The notes under the pieces: generated by a model
What the model was told of the DNA's origin: nothing
What the model saw: the letters and a program-made list of their open reading frames with translations, nothing else
Databases searched by the model: none
Shown here: in pieces, positions 35,836-48,436 of the stretch
Layout: each line of letters starts with the position of its first letter
How positions within the stretch are numbered: the first letter of the stretch is position 1
Translations under genes and position numbers: made by a program
DNA from: Ochotona curzoniae
Taxonomy: Eukaryota > Chordata > Mammalia > Lagomorpha > Ochotonidae
DNA: 64,000 nucleotides
NCBI RefSeq assembly: GCF_017591425.1
Contig: NW_024466599.1
Span: forward strand, 70,102,501-70,166,500
Direction: 5' to 3'

Positions 35836-35936
35836 CAAAAAGATACAAAAGGTTTGTTTATACATTCCATAGTAATGCAGCCAATGTGTAAAACTTCGAA
35901 ATGTGAACATATGGAACCAAACAACTGAAAACTTTA

Positions 35937-36245
35937 GGGCCCAGAACGGTAGTCTAGCAGCTAAAGTCCTTGCCTTGCCAGGATCCCACAGGGGGCCAGT
36001 TGTATCCCAGCTGCTCCACTTTCCTTCTAGCTCCATGCCTGTGGCCTAGGAAAGCAGTAGAGGATGGCCCAAAGCTTTGGGACCCTGCAGCCAAGGGGGA
36101 GACCCAGAAGAAGCTCCTGGCTTTGGATTGAATCAGATCAGCTCAGCTCCAAGTGTTGCAGCCACTTGGGAGTGAATCAGCAGACAGATCTATCCATCTC
36201 TCCTTTTCCCTGTAAATATCACCTTCCAATAAAATAAACAAATCC
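35937..36245 (+). mobile_element. CSINE, full length
   Basis: 'agggcccagaacggtagtct' to 'caataaaataaacaaat'. Confidence 0.86.
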
Positions 36246-36306
36246 ATATGGGATCCTAGAGCTTGCAAGGAGAGGAGTTAGTCACTGAGCCAATGTGCAG
36301 GGTCCA
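36246..36306 (-). mobile_element. CSINE 5'-end fragment, inverted
   Basis: 'ccatatgggatcctagagct' to 'caatgtgcagggtcc', directly after the tail of the plus-strand copy. Confidence 0.7.
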
Positions 36307-36464
36307 GGATGCCTGTTTCTCTGGGTTTTTTTTTTGTTTGTTTGTTTTTGTTTTGATCTTTATTTGTCCTCAATTCTCTGCTAAGGTATTTAATGGGTTA
36401 AAAGCTAATTTAATGTCTGATCTATCCCAGGAGTGCCTGCATTTAAAGATTTTCCAGGGTAGCT

Positions 36465-36660
36465 GTTTACCTGAACAGAACACCCAAGTCCCACATCTGA
36501 ATGCCCGAGTGTGACTCCCAGTTTCAACTCTGGACTCCAGCTCCCAGCAAATGCTCAGGTGACTGGGCTTCCAAGTTCCCAGCTGCGGGCTGCTGCACAC
36601 ATTTTGGGAGTGAACCAGCTAGCTGATGAGAGCAGTGCCTGGATCTCTACCTTAAATTGT
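36465..36660 (+). mobile_element. Old CSINE fragment
   Basis: 'ccagctcccagcaaatgctc' and 'ttttgggagtgaaccagcta'. Confidence 0.5.
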
Positions 36661-36675
36661 TAAAAAATAAATTTC

Positions 36676-37960
36676 CCCATTCACAAATGGTGTTAGGAAA
36701 ACCAGGCACCGCAAGTAAAATGACAAATTTAACCTAAAATTTACCAAAGACCTAAATGTAAAAGCTGAAAGTACAGATCTCTTAGAACAGGACAGTTACA
36801 AATTATATATGATAAAGAGTTAATATACAGCATGCAGAAATAACTCCAATAAATGTGTGAAGGATCTGAATAGAAATTTTTCTAAAGAAGATATACACAA
36901 ATGGTCAATAAACATGCTCAATATCACCAATAATCTAAAACAACAAACCAGGAGACACATCCAACAGAATGACTATTACAAGAAAACAAAAACAACAGGT
37001 ACTAAAAAGAATGGGAAGAAACCAGCTCACTTGTGTATTCACAGTGGGAATAAAAATTACGCAGCTTCCGTGGAATACATTATGGCAGCTATCAAAAAGA
37101 ATCAAATAGAAATTACCATATGATTCAGCAATTTCACTTCTGGGTACATACCCAGAAGAATGAAAGCAGGAACATGAAGACATTTATACATCTATATTCA
37201 TAGCAGCTTTATGTACAACAGCTAAAAAGTGAAAGCAACCCACATACCCACTGACAGACGAACTCATTAACAAAATACGGCCTACAGACAATGAAACATG
37301 ACTAAGCTTTAAGAAAGGAAGGGAAATTTCCACACATACTACAAGGGAGAACTTTGAAGACACTAAGTGAAGGCAGTCATTCCTACAAGGACAAATACTA
37401 TGATTCTTCTCATCAAGTGGTTAGATTCAGAGATAGCGGGGCTGGTGCAGTGGCACAGTGTGTTAACCCTCCACCTGCGATGCCTGCATCCCTATGGGTA
37501 CCAGCTTCTGTCCAAGTTGCTCCACTTCTGACCCAGCTCCCTGCCTGTGTCCTGGGAAAGCAGCTGAGGACAGCCCAAAGTTTCGGGATGCTGCACCCAC
37601 GAGGAACACCCACAAACTCCTGGCTTCAGATTAGATGAGATCAGATCAGCTCCAGTCATTGCAGGCATTTGGGGAGTGAACTAGAAGAAGGAAGTTTGTT
37701 TTCTCTCTCTTCTAACTCTTGACTTTCAGTAAAATCAGTAAGTCTTTTTAAGAAAATTCAGAGGGACAGAATGGTGGTTGTGGGGGTAAATTACTATCAG
37801 AGTATCTGGAAGGGTCAAAGTTTTGAGATGGATGGCAGTGAAAGTTACACAATACACTGAAAGTACTTACTGCCAAGAAAGTGTGTAAATAAAAATGGGA
37901 ATACACTATGTTCATATTTTATATGCCACTACAATTTTCTTGAATTTTAAAAATAAGGGA
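36676..37960 (+). mobile_element. L1 3' segment, interrupted by a CSINE
   Basis: 'caaatggtgttaggaaaacc', 'tatacacaaatggtcaataa', 'atgattcagcaatttcactt' and 'tgggtacatacccagaagaa' are typical L1 sequence. It resumes after the CSINE with 'acagaatggtggttgtgggg' and 'gagatggatggcagtgaaag'. Decayed, no intact frame. Confidence 0.85.
37437..37750 (+). mobile_element. CSINE inserted into L1
   Basis: 'cggggctggtgcagtggcac' to 'gtaagtctttttaag'. Flanked by 'agattcagagat' and 'aaattcagaggg', a likely degraded target-site duplication. Confidence 0.83.
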
Positions 37961-38539
37961 AGCTTATTAAAAGGAAAAAGAAAAATTATCTCTGAAGCTG
38001 GAAACCCTTTGTAGTTGAGGGGTCAAAGATAGCAAACCCCAGAAAACAGTTAATGGCAATGATCAGCTGGAACGCAAAGCTGGAAAGTCTAAGAAGCGTG
38101 TGCAGTGGTATCTGCGATTATTTGTTCTCTGGGCAGTGGGGGCAGTGGGAGGACACTTGCAGAAGTAATTGTAAGGTCCATGCATTGCCCTTCTCAAGTG
38201 ACTAAGCCAAAAAGGCACACAGGTACAAAGCCTGATGGTAACTGCTCCACTGTGCTATTATTTTGGCCTGAAACAACAAAGGGTTTAACTCGAGATAAAC
38301 AGCTTTTTAAGCAACATAAATTTAAAAATACATATAGCCATTTGATATTTTTGACTCAAGGACAGAGAGTTATCTTTGATGTGGGCCACAGGTTCCCCAA
38401 TCACTGATATTTTAGCGGCACAACAGAGTTGAAATTCATAACCCAGCAAAGTATAACCGCTTTCCAAAACTATTCCACACACTAGTCAGGTTTTTATTTT
38501 GAAGAGACTCTGAGCAAGCTATCTAAACCCAACACAGAC

Positions 38540-38800
38540 CACCATGGAGTGCAGCACATTAAGCTGCACCTACGAAATCAGCTCATCTTTTACCAGTCAG
38601 AGTCTCAGCTGCTTCATTTTTGTTTCAGCTCTCTAATGCACCTGGCAACGTGATCCCTCACACCCAAGAGAGCAGACAGAATTTCTCCTGGCTTTTGCCT
38701 GCTCCCATTCCAAACCTCTGCAACCATCTGGGAGTAAACCAGCAGATGAAAAGATCTCTCTTCCAGTCACACTCTGCCTTTCATGTAAATAACCCTCAAA
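38540..38800 (+). mobile_element. Old CSINE
   Basis: 'atggagtgcagcacattaag', 'tgctcccattccaaacctct' and 'tgggagtaaaccagcagatg'. Confidence 0.6.
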
Positions 38801-38901
38801 AAAAGTACAATAAAAATCAGACAAAGCTGGCCTTGCAACAACTTCCATAGAAGCACAATCATTGGCTGTAGTCTTTAGCATATGCTTTTTGGGTTTTTTT
38901 T

Positions 38902-39475
38902 TAAAGATTTATTTTCAAAAAGAATTTTTAATTTTTATTGGAAAGACAGATTTTACAGAAAGACGACAAAAAAGGTTTTCTAGGGCTTGGTACAACGGGG
39001 TACCCATTGTACTCGGGGCACTTGGTACAAGTGCCGGATCCCACAGTGGTTCTGATTCTGGTCCTGGGGCTCCACTTCTGATCTCCTTGCTTGTTGGCTG
39101 GGGAAGCAGTGAAGGATGGCTATGGCCTTGGGACCCTTCTGCACCAGCATGAGACCAGAAAGAAGCTCTTTGTCTCTCCTCTCTGTAAACCTGCCTTTCC
39201 AATAAAATAACTAAAAACAAAAAAAGATCTTTCATCCAATGGGTCACTCCCCAAATGGCTACAACAGCCAGAGCTGAGCTAATCTGAAGCCAGGCGTCTC
39301 CTCCATCTCAAAGATGCAGGGTCCCAAGGCCTCTAAGCCTTCCTCTCCTGCTTTCCTAGGCCATAAGCAGGGAGCTGGAAGGGAAGCGGAGCAGTTGAGA
39401 CAAGAATCAGCACCCACATGGGATCCCAGCACTTGCCGGTGGAGGATTAGCCAACTGAGTCATCAGCTGGACCTG
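38902..39475 (-). mobile_element. CSINE split by a second CSINE
   Basis: The reverse element starts 'aaagatttattttcaaaaag' and is broken after 'agaaagacgac'. It resumes at about 39225 with 'aaagatctttcatccaatgg' and ends 'gagtcatcagctggacc'. Its 3' and 5' parts are both present. Confidence 0.82.
38972..39224 (+). mobile_element. CSINE nested in an inverted CSINE
   Basis: 'agggcttggtacaacggggt' to 'caataaaataactaaaaac'. Inserted inside the minus-strand copy, likely at an A-rich target (acaaaaaagg / acaaaaaaag). Confidence 0.8.
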
Positions 39476-39564
39476 AATCTTTCATCTTTTCTTGGGACAA
39501 TCTCAATTATGTCCCCAAAGCTAATTTATACTTATAAACTGTTCTGTCATTCTAAGTATCCAAA

Positions 39565-39845
39565 CTCGAATCCATGCAATGCCAGAACCCCACATGGGGG
39601 ACAATTCAAGTTCCAGCAGCTCTATTTCCAGTCTGGCTTCCTGCTAATACTCCCAGGAAAGCAGTGGAGGACAGCTCAAGTACTTGGACCCCTGGCTCTC
39701 ACAAAGCAAACCGAGATGAAGTTCCTGGCTCCTGGCCTGGCACAGCACTGGTATTCAGTCAGCTGGGGATCAAACCAGCAGATGAAAATGTTTATCCCTC
39801 TGTGTGACTGTGTGTTTCAAACAAATTAATCTTTTTTAAAAAAAT
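39565..39845 (+). mobile_element. Old CSINE
   Basis: 'atgcaatgccagaaccccac' to 'aaacaaattaatctttttta'. Confidence 0.7.
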
Positions 39846-40204
39846 CACCTGTTGGCTGACTTAATATTTCCTTTCTGTAGTTCTTAAATTTTTGACATTT
39901 TAATGTACATTATTTAGAACACACAACCGGGGAAGGCATTTGGCCCAGAAGTTAAACTTCTCTTTCCCTCTCTCAAAAATAAACACACCATTAGTACTTT
40001 CTTACATGTTCTTATATACCTACACCATTTTTTTTTCCAATAAAACTATGAACTAGAGAGATCAAGTCCTTATTTTGCATACAAATGCCTTGTCAAATTG
40101 AGAGTTGGATTACGCTTTGTGGTACAAAATCAGTTATCTTTTACAAAATCATGTTCCCAAATCTTCAATGGAGAAGAGTATTCATACAAAATGCTGCAGA
40201 ATAT

Positions 40205-40485
40205 CCTGAGGCCAAAGTGGCTGCACAGCAGCTTAGGCCACCACCTGCAATGCCAGCATCCCAGATGGAATTCACTTCTGATCCACTCCCCTGCTAATGC
40301 ACCTGGAAAAGCAGCAAAAGATGATGCAAGTGTTTGTGGTGTAGATGGAGCTCCTTGCTTCTGCAGGTCCAGCCCTGGCCACTGCTGCCATCTGGAAAGT
40401 GAACCACTGGATGGAACATTATTTCTCTCCCTTTCACATAACCCTGCCTTTCAAGTAAATTAAAAAATTAACAAGTTTTTTTAAA
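40205..40485 (+). mobile_element. Old CSINE
   Basis: 'aaagtggctgcacagcagct', 'cacctgcaatgccagcatcc' and 'tggaaagtgaaccactggat'. Confidence 0.72.
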
Positions 40486-41319
40486 AGAACAATTTTGTTG
40501 AATTGAACTTAAAATAATCTGATAAACAGATGCTTCTATCTAGGCCATCTAGCACATGTCTGGGTATCAGCAGCAACTAAATACATAGCACAAAGACCAA
40601 GGAAGAACACGGATCCTACGAATAAGCATCACCCAGACCAGCTCCAAGTAGTCTATATTCACAAGAGTCCCTGCTGACTTTACACAACGCACAATCATGT
40701 CATAGTACAGACACAGCTGGACCCAACAAATTCTAGCCTCGCACTTTAAAAAATGTATATGATCCCACATATCTATCCATTTTTAAAAAGCGGAGGGAAA
40801 GCTTTCAAGAAAAACAGGTGTATACATTTTTTTTCCCTTTCCAAAAACTAAAATGTACCTATCTGCCTACATGGCTGTGAACTGAAGAGTGACTTTCTAC
40901 CCAAGCAGTTGGCCTTTGCCCTCATTCCTAGGAAGTCATCTTCACACCCTTGGGATGTCCCATTAAGTTTCTGTTTAGCCCACAGGTCTGAGCTCCATGG
41001 GAGAACCAGTAACAGCGTGATCCACTGTGGGGCTTTGGGTCATGTACTGCCTACTTCCGGAAGGGCTAGAGACAGAAAATTCTCCTCACTAGCAATCAAC
41101 CCTATCTAGGGAACAAAGCCCCCTAGACAAATCACAGATATCAAGGCATGGATGAGCTAATCTGGCAGCCAGTACTACTTGGTGACATGTTAGTGCCGGA
41201 ATTGAGTACTGTCCACAACTCCCCTGGGAGAGAACAACTCCAAGTTTCACCAATGAACTCTTGCTTTTAGTACGAGAACACTGTCTCCAATCCTCTCCAT
41301 GGGAAACAACACTATCCAC

Positions 41320-41645
41320 AGGAGACTACATTTCCCAGGGCCTTTTAACATCAGGAATGCCATGAGACTAATGGGAAATGATACAGAGCAGTTCACACAG
41401 AATCTGCACCATATACTTTATACTGCTTAAATCTTTTTGTCGAGTTTTAGTCTTAGAAATGATGATGATACCCTCAGGAACAAAGCAACCAAGCAACCAG
41501 AAGGAATTTGGGGACCTGAAGGGCCTACAAAGACACATACTACAGAGCGTCTGCCCTATGGGCCACTACTATGTGAGAAAAGATCAATAGTTTGTGTCAC
41601 CACATTTTAAATCTGTTACGGTAGCTTACCCTGTACCAAATAAAC
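41320..41645 (+). mobile_element. Ancient LTR-like mammalian repeat, degenerate
   Basis: 'gactacatttcccagggcct', 'aatttggggacctgaagggc', 'ctactatgtgagaaaagatc' and 'aatctgttacggtagcttac' recall a widespread old mammalian repeat with these landmarks. Exact family not recalled. Confidence 0.4.
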
Positions 41646-42174
41646 TTTCGTAAGGCACTTTAACATTATGATTTTGATTTAGTATTTAAAAGAACTAAAG
41701 TGCTAAGACATGTAAAATATGAATATATTAAAACTGAAAATGCACTACAAATAACCATGTTTAAGACTGATCTTACTAAAATTTTCCATCCCAAGCAATT
41801 CCATAACAAAAGTTTTCTCTCAACCTTTTGATTATTCTAAATACACAGAACACAAAAAGATGTCCTTAAAGTGAATATTCTATTTAGTAATAATTTTTCC
41901 TGGAACATAGATTTCCATAAAAATAAAGGCAAGAAGTAGAAAGATTTTAATATCAAGGAGAATCATATTCTCTAACTTTCAAGAGTGCAGTGAAATCAGT
42001 CAGTTCCTAGAGAGCCTCTCAATTTCCCTGGTTTCCCGACTTCAAAACCTCATGGTCCAACTGCTTTTATTATACATTTCTAGCAGTATGTTCCAGAGGC
42101 ACCTCAAAGTCACCATGTTCTGAGCAGCGATCAAGCTACAAGGGAAATCAAATTAATGCCTAGAGATGACACAA

Positions 42175-42500
42175 CAGAGTACACTGTGGCACAGCAAGGA
42201 AAGCCACCAATTGTGACACCAGCATCCCATATTGGGTCCTAGTTCTTGTCCAGGCTGCTCCAATTCAAAACCAGCCTCAGTGCCAGTGGCCTGGGAAAAC
42301 AGCAGCAGATGGCCCAAGTGCTTGGAATCCTGCACCCACATGGGAGACCTGGATAAAGCGCCGGTACTGGCTTAGCACAGCCAAGGCCAGTGCAACCTCT
42401 GGGGAGTAATCCAGCAGACAGAAGATCTCTCTCTCCCTCTCTCTGCGTCTCTCACTTTGTCTTTGTAACATTGTCTTCCAAATAAATACATTCAAAATAA
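42175..42500 (+). mobile_element. CSINE
   Basis: 'agagtacactgtggcacagc' through 'acatgggagacctggataaa' to 'aaataaatacattcaaaata'. Confidence 0.8.
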
Positions 42501-42845
42501 AAAGCACACAAAACAGTAAGAAGCCACTCATCTTCACTACAAACTGGTACATCCCCACAGGAAAAATGAGTAGCAGTAGCAAGGTTGCTGGTAACAAGAG
42601 CAGAATGCTGCTGGAGAGTAAGGAAGGTTGTATCAAAGATGGGGGGGTGGTTCCATTTACAACAGTTGTGGTCCTGTTGTAGCCTGCAGCAGAATCACTG
42701 GAACCATCTGTTAAAACAGATGGCTGAGCACCAGCTTGTAAATTTCTCTTTCACAGATTTGGGTTGGGTTGGGAAGCTGCAATTCTAAAATGTTCTCAAG
42801 TAACGATGATGTTCCTGGTCAGAGATATACTAAAGAACCAATGTT

Positions 42846-42865
42846 TTTGTTTGTTTGTTTGTTTG
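42846..42865. repeat. (TTTG)n
   Basis: Five TTTG units. Confidence 0.85.
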
Positions 42866-43734
42866 CCCGTACCTGAAGGTATCTAAGGCAGTGAAGACAA
42901 GCACAGGATTTCAGAGGTAATCAGACAGGGTATGCCAAGCAGAATTGCACAACAGCAATACATTGGACTCAGCAGCTGGAAGTTTTAATTGCATTGCATG
43001 GGACAAAAACCTGATGCTATTCTGAATCTCACCTAAACGTCCAAACGCCAAGTCTGATAGAATGGCTTATTTCAAGGTCATTTAGAATTTGCTGCCTCTT
43101 GTAATTGAGAAAGTGAATAAAGTTGAATACAAATTTAAGGTTATCAGAGAAAAGCAATTTATATAAAACTCTTCTACAGGATCCTACATTTGAGGCACTG
43201 CCAGAATGTAATAAAAATAAGAAAAAAACAGTAATAAATCTCACAATGAAGAAAAACACCAAGACATCACTGAAGAGGTGGATCTCAGCTGACAAAGCTA
43301 TGTAGCATTTCATGGGACAAAAAGTCTGTGAAGAAGGGAGGGAGACAGTTTTATGAGAAAACTCAATCAAAATCAAAAATATGCAGATGATAGTTAAGGA
43401 AACATTCTGGAATCAACTGGTATGTAGAATGTACAGCCAGAAGTAGCAGAAGATAAACTAAAGAATTTGAGGAAATGAAACAAGATTCTAAATATCATAC
43501 TAAAGCAAGTCTTCCCAAAGGAAGTACACAGTTGTGAATGTAAATGATAAGGAACGGGTTGGTTACCTAGCAGGTTTCAGGCTCCTAATCTATGAAGACT
43601 TACAAACATCAACAGAAAACCTTATCTTGTGCACGGTCCATAAACATAACACATTCTCCTCCTGTGCTTACAAAGCAAAGTGCAGTAAATACCGACATAA
43701 CCGGAAACAAACCTGAGTGGCCACAATTCAAGCT

Positions 43735-43975
43735 ATGGTTGGGGACAGCATCCGGCCTAGTAGTTCAGATGGCCACATCTCATTCTGGCAATTCCAGTTC
43801 CCCCAGGTGGAAACAGTGATGGCTCCAGGAACTGGATTCCTGCAACCCATATATAAGATGTCGACTGAGCCTGGCTACACTCAGCCTCAGCCACTTAGGA
43901 CATTTCTGGAGCAGGCAGCACACGGGAGTTGTGCTTATCTCTTGCCTTCAAATAAATAAATTGAAACAACAAATA
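43735..43975 (+). mobile_element. Old CSINE
   Basis: 'acagcatccggcctagtagt', 'ttctggcaattccagttccc' and 'tcaaataaataaattgaaac'. Confidence 0.6.
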
Positions 43976-44057
43976 TAGTCAAACTCAATCTTCTCTGGGC
44001 CTGCATTAGTCCATACATTAGATGCAAACATAAAGAGAAAATGCTTAAGATGCCACT

Positions 44058-44393
44058 GGGCTCAGCACTGTAGCCTAGAGGCTAAAGTTCTCGCCTTGCA
44101 TGCACCAGGATTCCATACAGGCACCGGTTCATATTCCAGCTGCTCCACTTCCCTTCCAGCTCCCTGCTTACAGCCTGGAAAAGCAGTCAACACAGCCCAA
44201 AGACTTGGGACCTTGCAGCTGCGTGGGAGACCCAGATGAAGCTCCTGGCTTTGAATCGGCCCAGCTCCAGGAGTTGCGGCTACTTGGGGAGTGAACCAGC
44301 AGATGGAAGATCTTTCTCCATGTCTCTCCCCGTCTCTCCCCTCTGTAAATCCGACTTTCCAATAAATAAATGTTTTTTTTAAAAGATGTCACA
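44058..44393 (+). mobile_element. CSINE, full length
   Basis: 'tgggctcagcactgtagcct' to 'aataaatgttttttttaaaa'. Confidence 0.88.
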
Positions 44394-44593
44394 CTTTCTG
44401 CACTCTTTCCTCACTTCCTAACAAGAATTCTCTATGTTTTAAAATAAAAAAACATTTTTAAAGATGCTAAAATCATTAACACTATTAATGACCTATAATA
44501 ATTTAAGTACATTATATTTTAACAGACTCTGAGAAGCATGCAGTGGATTCCAAGAGAATGTAACCTTCAACTGACAATCAGAATAGAAACTAG

Positions 44594-44912
44594 GGCCCGG
44601 CACAATAGCGTAGCGGTTAAGGTCCTCACCTTGAATGCGTCGGAATCCCATATGTGTGCTGGTTCTAATCCCGGCAGCCCCACTTCCCATCCAGCTCCCT
44701 GCCTGTGGTCTGGGAATGTAGTTGAGGACAGCCTAAGACTTTAGGACCCTGCACCCATGTGGGAGACCCAGAGGAGGCTCCTGGCTTCGGATCAGCTCAG
44801 CTCTGGCCACTGTGGCCACTTGGGAAGTGAATCATCAGATGGAAGATCTTCCTCTCTGTCTCTCCTTCTCTCTGTATATCCGCCTTTCCAACTACAAAAA
44901 AAAAAAAAAAGA
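44594..44912 (+). mobile_element. CSINE, full length, young
   Basis: 'agggcccggcacaatagcgt' to a poly-A tail; retains 'ggttctaatcccggcagccc'. Confidence 0.9.
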
Positions 44913-45161
44913 ATTTCTGTGAATAAGAAATTTGCAAGAGTAATAACTGCTAACATAACAGTATTAATAACTCAGGTGCTACAATTCTAAGTTACTGAAA
45001 GTGGTTTATCAGCACTTCCACACCAATCTCTAGCTCACTCACATGGGTTTGGTTTTCTTCTCACTTAATAGAAATGAACAGTCACCTAGGCCTAAAAATG
45101 CAATCAAAAACATGCACCCAAGATCAATTTTTTCACAGCCAGCTTCATGAGCTCTTAAAAT

Positions 45162-45163
<2 letters not shown>

Positions 45164-45197
<34 letters not shown>
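45164..45197. repeat. Poly-A run (34)
   Basis: Thirty-four A residues with no SINE body on either side that I can recognise. Confidence 0.95.
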
Positions 45198-45200
<3 letters not shown>

Positions 45201-45697
45201 TTATAGCCCTACCTACAAAATGTGTCAATGAAACATTTGATTCAAATGAATATTAACTTAAATTTTTTTAAAGTCTAAGAGAAAATTCTCAACAGAAGGC
45301 AACCACTTTACTTAAATTCAAATGCAACCCGATTCTTCAGTTAATAGTGGGTAAATAAAGAATTCGGCCTTTGTCCTTGTTCATAAAGATTCAATGCTTA
45401 CAATTTCCTAAATGGCTGGAGTGTCCCTGTTGCATACACTGGGCCCTTTGGGTTACAACTGCATTTTACTAACAGGGTGACGCCAAGTGAGGCTCCTAAA
45501 TTTCTGGAATTTAGGGTATGATCTTGAGTCACATGTTATGGAGTTCAGCCACACCTGTGTAATGAGGTTCACATGAGCTTCCCTACTTGGAACTCGCATA
45601 CTGACATCCTGAAAGGATGATGCTTCCTGGGGACATACAGCGTTCTGGGATGCCCCACATTTAATCTTTCTCATCTGTTTAGTTTTGATTGTCATTT

Positions 45698-46026
45698 TTT
45701 AAAAAAAGATTGCTTTACTCTTTAAAAAGGCAGATCAAATTTATGGAGAGACAAGAGACAGAAACATCTTCCATCTGCTGGTTCACTACTCAAATGGCCA
45801 CAAGGGCCAAAACTGAGAGTATCTGAAGCCAGGAACACGGAGCCTCCTCCAGGTCTCCCCAGCGGGTGCAGAGTCTGAAGGCTTTGGGCCAGCCCCCACC
45901 GCCTTCCCAGGTCACAAGCAGGGTGCTGAAGAAGAACAGGCACGCAAGGACATGAACCAGCACCCATATGGAATCCAAGCACTTGCAGGGAAATAGAATT
46001 AGCTACTTGAGCCATCAGGCCAGGCT
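45698..46026 (-). mobile_element. CSINE
   Basis: 'aaaaaaagattgctttactc' through 'ggtcacaagcagggtgctga' to 'gagccatcaggccaggctc'. Confidence 0.82.
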
Positions 46027-46507
46027 CAATGTATAGGCTTCAAACAAAACTGCAATGTCAAGAATCATGCTTTTCCTGAGTTTTGGGAGTCATTCTAACG
46101 TGTTATCAACACAGGGAGTAGTAGGAACTTGCCAAGATGTAACCAGTTGCGCTCATGGCGGTATCAGAAATGAAGGGACTCTCGTGGTCTAAGCCTTTAA
46201 TCTACGACATCTAACCTGACTCCATGTAGCTGATGCCAGAATTTCAGTGCATACATAGGATGTACTTCTCTACTTCTCTTCCTAGGATTCTTATGAGAAT
46301 CACATGGGGTGAAAAACCCAGGAGAGCGCTCTTTAGAGCACATAGCATTTCAAAAGCTAAAATGAACTTCTTTAGGAGAAGGGTTGTTTTTTAAAACACT
46401 AAAAAGTCATCTAAGTATTTTTAGAATTCAGGATTGCCCAGCGTAAATAAGTAACAAAAGCACTTGAGATCAAAAGCTAACAAGTCATTAAGAAGTAGAG
46501 ACAGGTG

Positions 46508-46800
46508 GGCCAGCACAGTGACACATCAGTCTAATCCTCCACCTGCAGCGCTTGGATCACTGGTTCCTGTCCCAGGTGCTCCACCTCCACCTCAGCTCCC
46601 TGCTTATGACCTGGGAACAGCAGCAGAGGCGGGCCCAAGATACTGGGAGACCTGGCTTCCTCACTCCTGGCTTCAAACTGGCGCAGCTCCGGCCATTGCA
46701 GCCACTTGGGAAGTGAATCAGTGGATGGAAGAATATCTCTGTCTCTCCTTCTTTCTGTAAATCCTGCCTTTTAAATAATTTTAAAGTTTATTTTTTAAAA
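46508..46800 (+). mobile_element. CSINE
   Basis: 'gggccagcacagtgacacat' to 'ttaaataattttaaagttta'. Confidence 0.8.
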
Positions 46801-46829
46801 ATTAGAATTATTACAAGAGTAAAATTTTA

Positions 46830-47078
46830 GGCACCAGCAACATAGCATAATAGCTAGCAGCATTATATGGATATGTATTGGTTCTAGTCCACCTCCCCAC
46901 TAATGCACCTGGGAAAAGCAAGGATGGTCCAACTGCTTGGGCCCTTGTCACAAGGAGACCAGGAAGGTCCTGGTTCTTAGCTTTAGACTAGCCCAGCTTT
47001 GGCTGAATACTACAGACGTTCTAGCACTTAACACACATTCTTTCTAACTCTTTCAAATAAATAAATATTTTTTAATAA
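46830..47078 (+). mobile_element. Old CSINE
   Basis: 'aggcaccagcaacatagcat' to 'tcaaataaataaatattttt'. Confidence 0.72.
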
Positions 47079-47115
47079 GTACAATTTTTCAATTTGATGA
47101 AAAGCATGGAACCTA

Positions 47116-47305
47116 GGGCCCCAGCACTGTGTGAAGTGGTGTAAGTGGCCACCTGTGACCAGCATCCCATATAGGTGTCAGTTCAAGTCCCAGCTGCTCT
47201 ATTTCCCAATCCAGCTAGCTCCCTGTTTAATGTGCCTGGAAAAGCAGCAGTGCTTGGGCCCCTGCATGCACACAAGAGACCTGGATAATTTTTTAAAATA
47301 AATAA
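47116..47305 (+). mobile_element. CSINE, 3' part lost
   Basis: 'agggccccagcactgtgtga' to 'acaagagacctggata', then an A/T-rich end. Third CSINE in a head-to-tail row. Confidence 0.72.
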
Positions 47306-47712
47306 TTATAAAATACAAGAGCAAGCAATCTACACCATATTTTCAACTATATAATTCAGACTACTGTATAAAAGAAACATTAAGTCCATTGTTAGTAATT
47401 CCAAATGTAAGAACAATCAGGTTTAAGCATACAAAACTACAGTCACTATTTTCTGATTAAACCTCCATAAAGGTCATTTTAGACTATGTATCATCAGGAA
47501 GGAATGAAACCAGAAACATTTCACTTACTGGGCTGGATACAAACTACTCAACAACAATCAGCACCTGTCTGTCTATATCCAACCTTCATGTTCAAGCATA
47601 AAGCCATGTGGATCAGACTGCCTTGAACACATATCTCAACTATCCTATGTCCCCAAGACAGCTACCCATCTACATGGTGGTACATAATTTCTAACGACAC
47701 AATATACACATT

Positions 47713-48036
47713 TTAAAAATCATTTTTATTGGAAAGGCAGATTTATATAGAGGAGATGAAAGGTCTTCCATCCACTGGTTCATTCCCCAGAGGGCCACAA
47801 TGGCCAGAGCTGAGCCAAGTCTGAGCTGACCAGAAGAGGCAGAAGGGAGCCAGGAGCTTATTCCAGCTCTTCCACACAGGTGCAGGGTCCCAAGGCCTTG
47901 GACCATCACTGTTGCTTTCCCAAGCCACAAGCAGGGAGCTGGATTAGTGGAGCAGCAGGGACACGAACCAGCACACAAGTGGGAATTTGGCACTGAGAGG
48001 TAAGAACATTAGCCAGTTGAGCCATCACACAGGACA
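47713..48036 (-). mobile_element. CSINE
   Basis: 'aaatcatttttattggaaag' to 'gagccatcacacaggac'. Confidence 0.85.
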
Positions 48037-48065
48037 AGAATTTCTATTACTTTCCAAAAAAGGAA

Positions 48066-48091
48066 AAATAAATAAATAAATAAATAAATAA
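48066..48091. repeat. (AAAT)n
   Basis: About six AAAT units. Confidence 0.85.
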
Positions 48092-48436
48092 AATTTAAAA
48101 ACCAAGAATCAAGGCTTTAAATCCTGATTTTATTAGAACGTCGATTATTTAATTTTCTGCCCTCTTGACTATGACACTAACTACTGGTCTGATGCTTACT
48201 AAAGAAGGGGAAAATGATCTCAGCATTAAAAAATCCTTGGTTGTGACCTTATTTCTTCTCTAGCAATCATGACTTTCTGGGTCTCTTCCTTCAATAAATC
48301 TAAGACCATGGCCAATAAAATTTGTAAGATTCTTTTCAGCACTGCTGAGATACTCTTACAAATGAAGTCTCAACGTTAATGTAAAAAGTCATAAAACTTA
48401 CATAAAACCAGAATTTTTAAAATGTAGGTAAAACTT

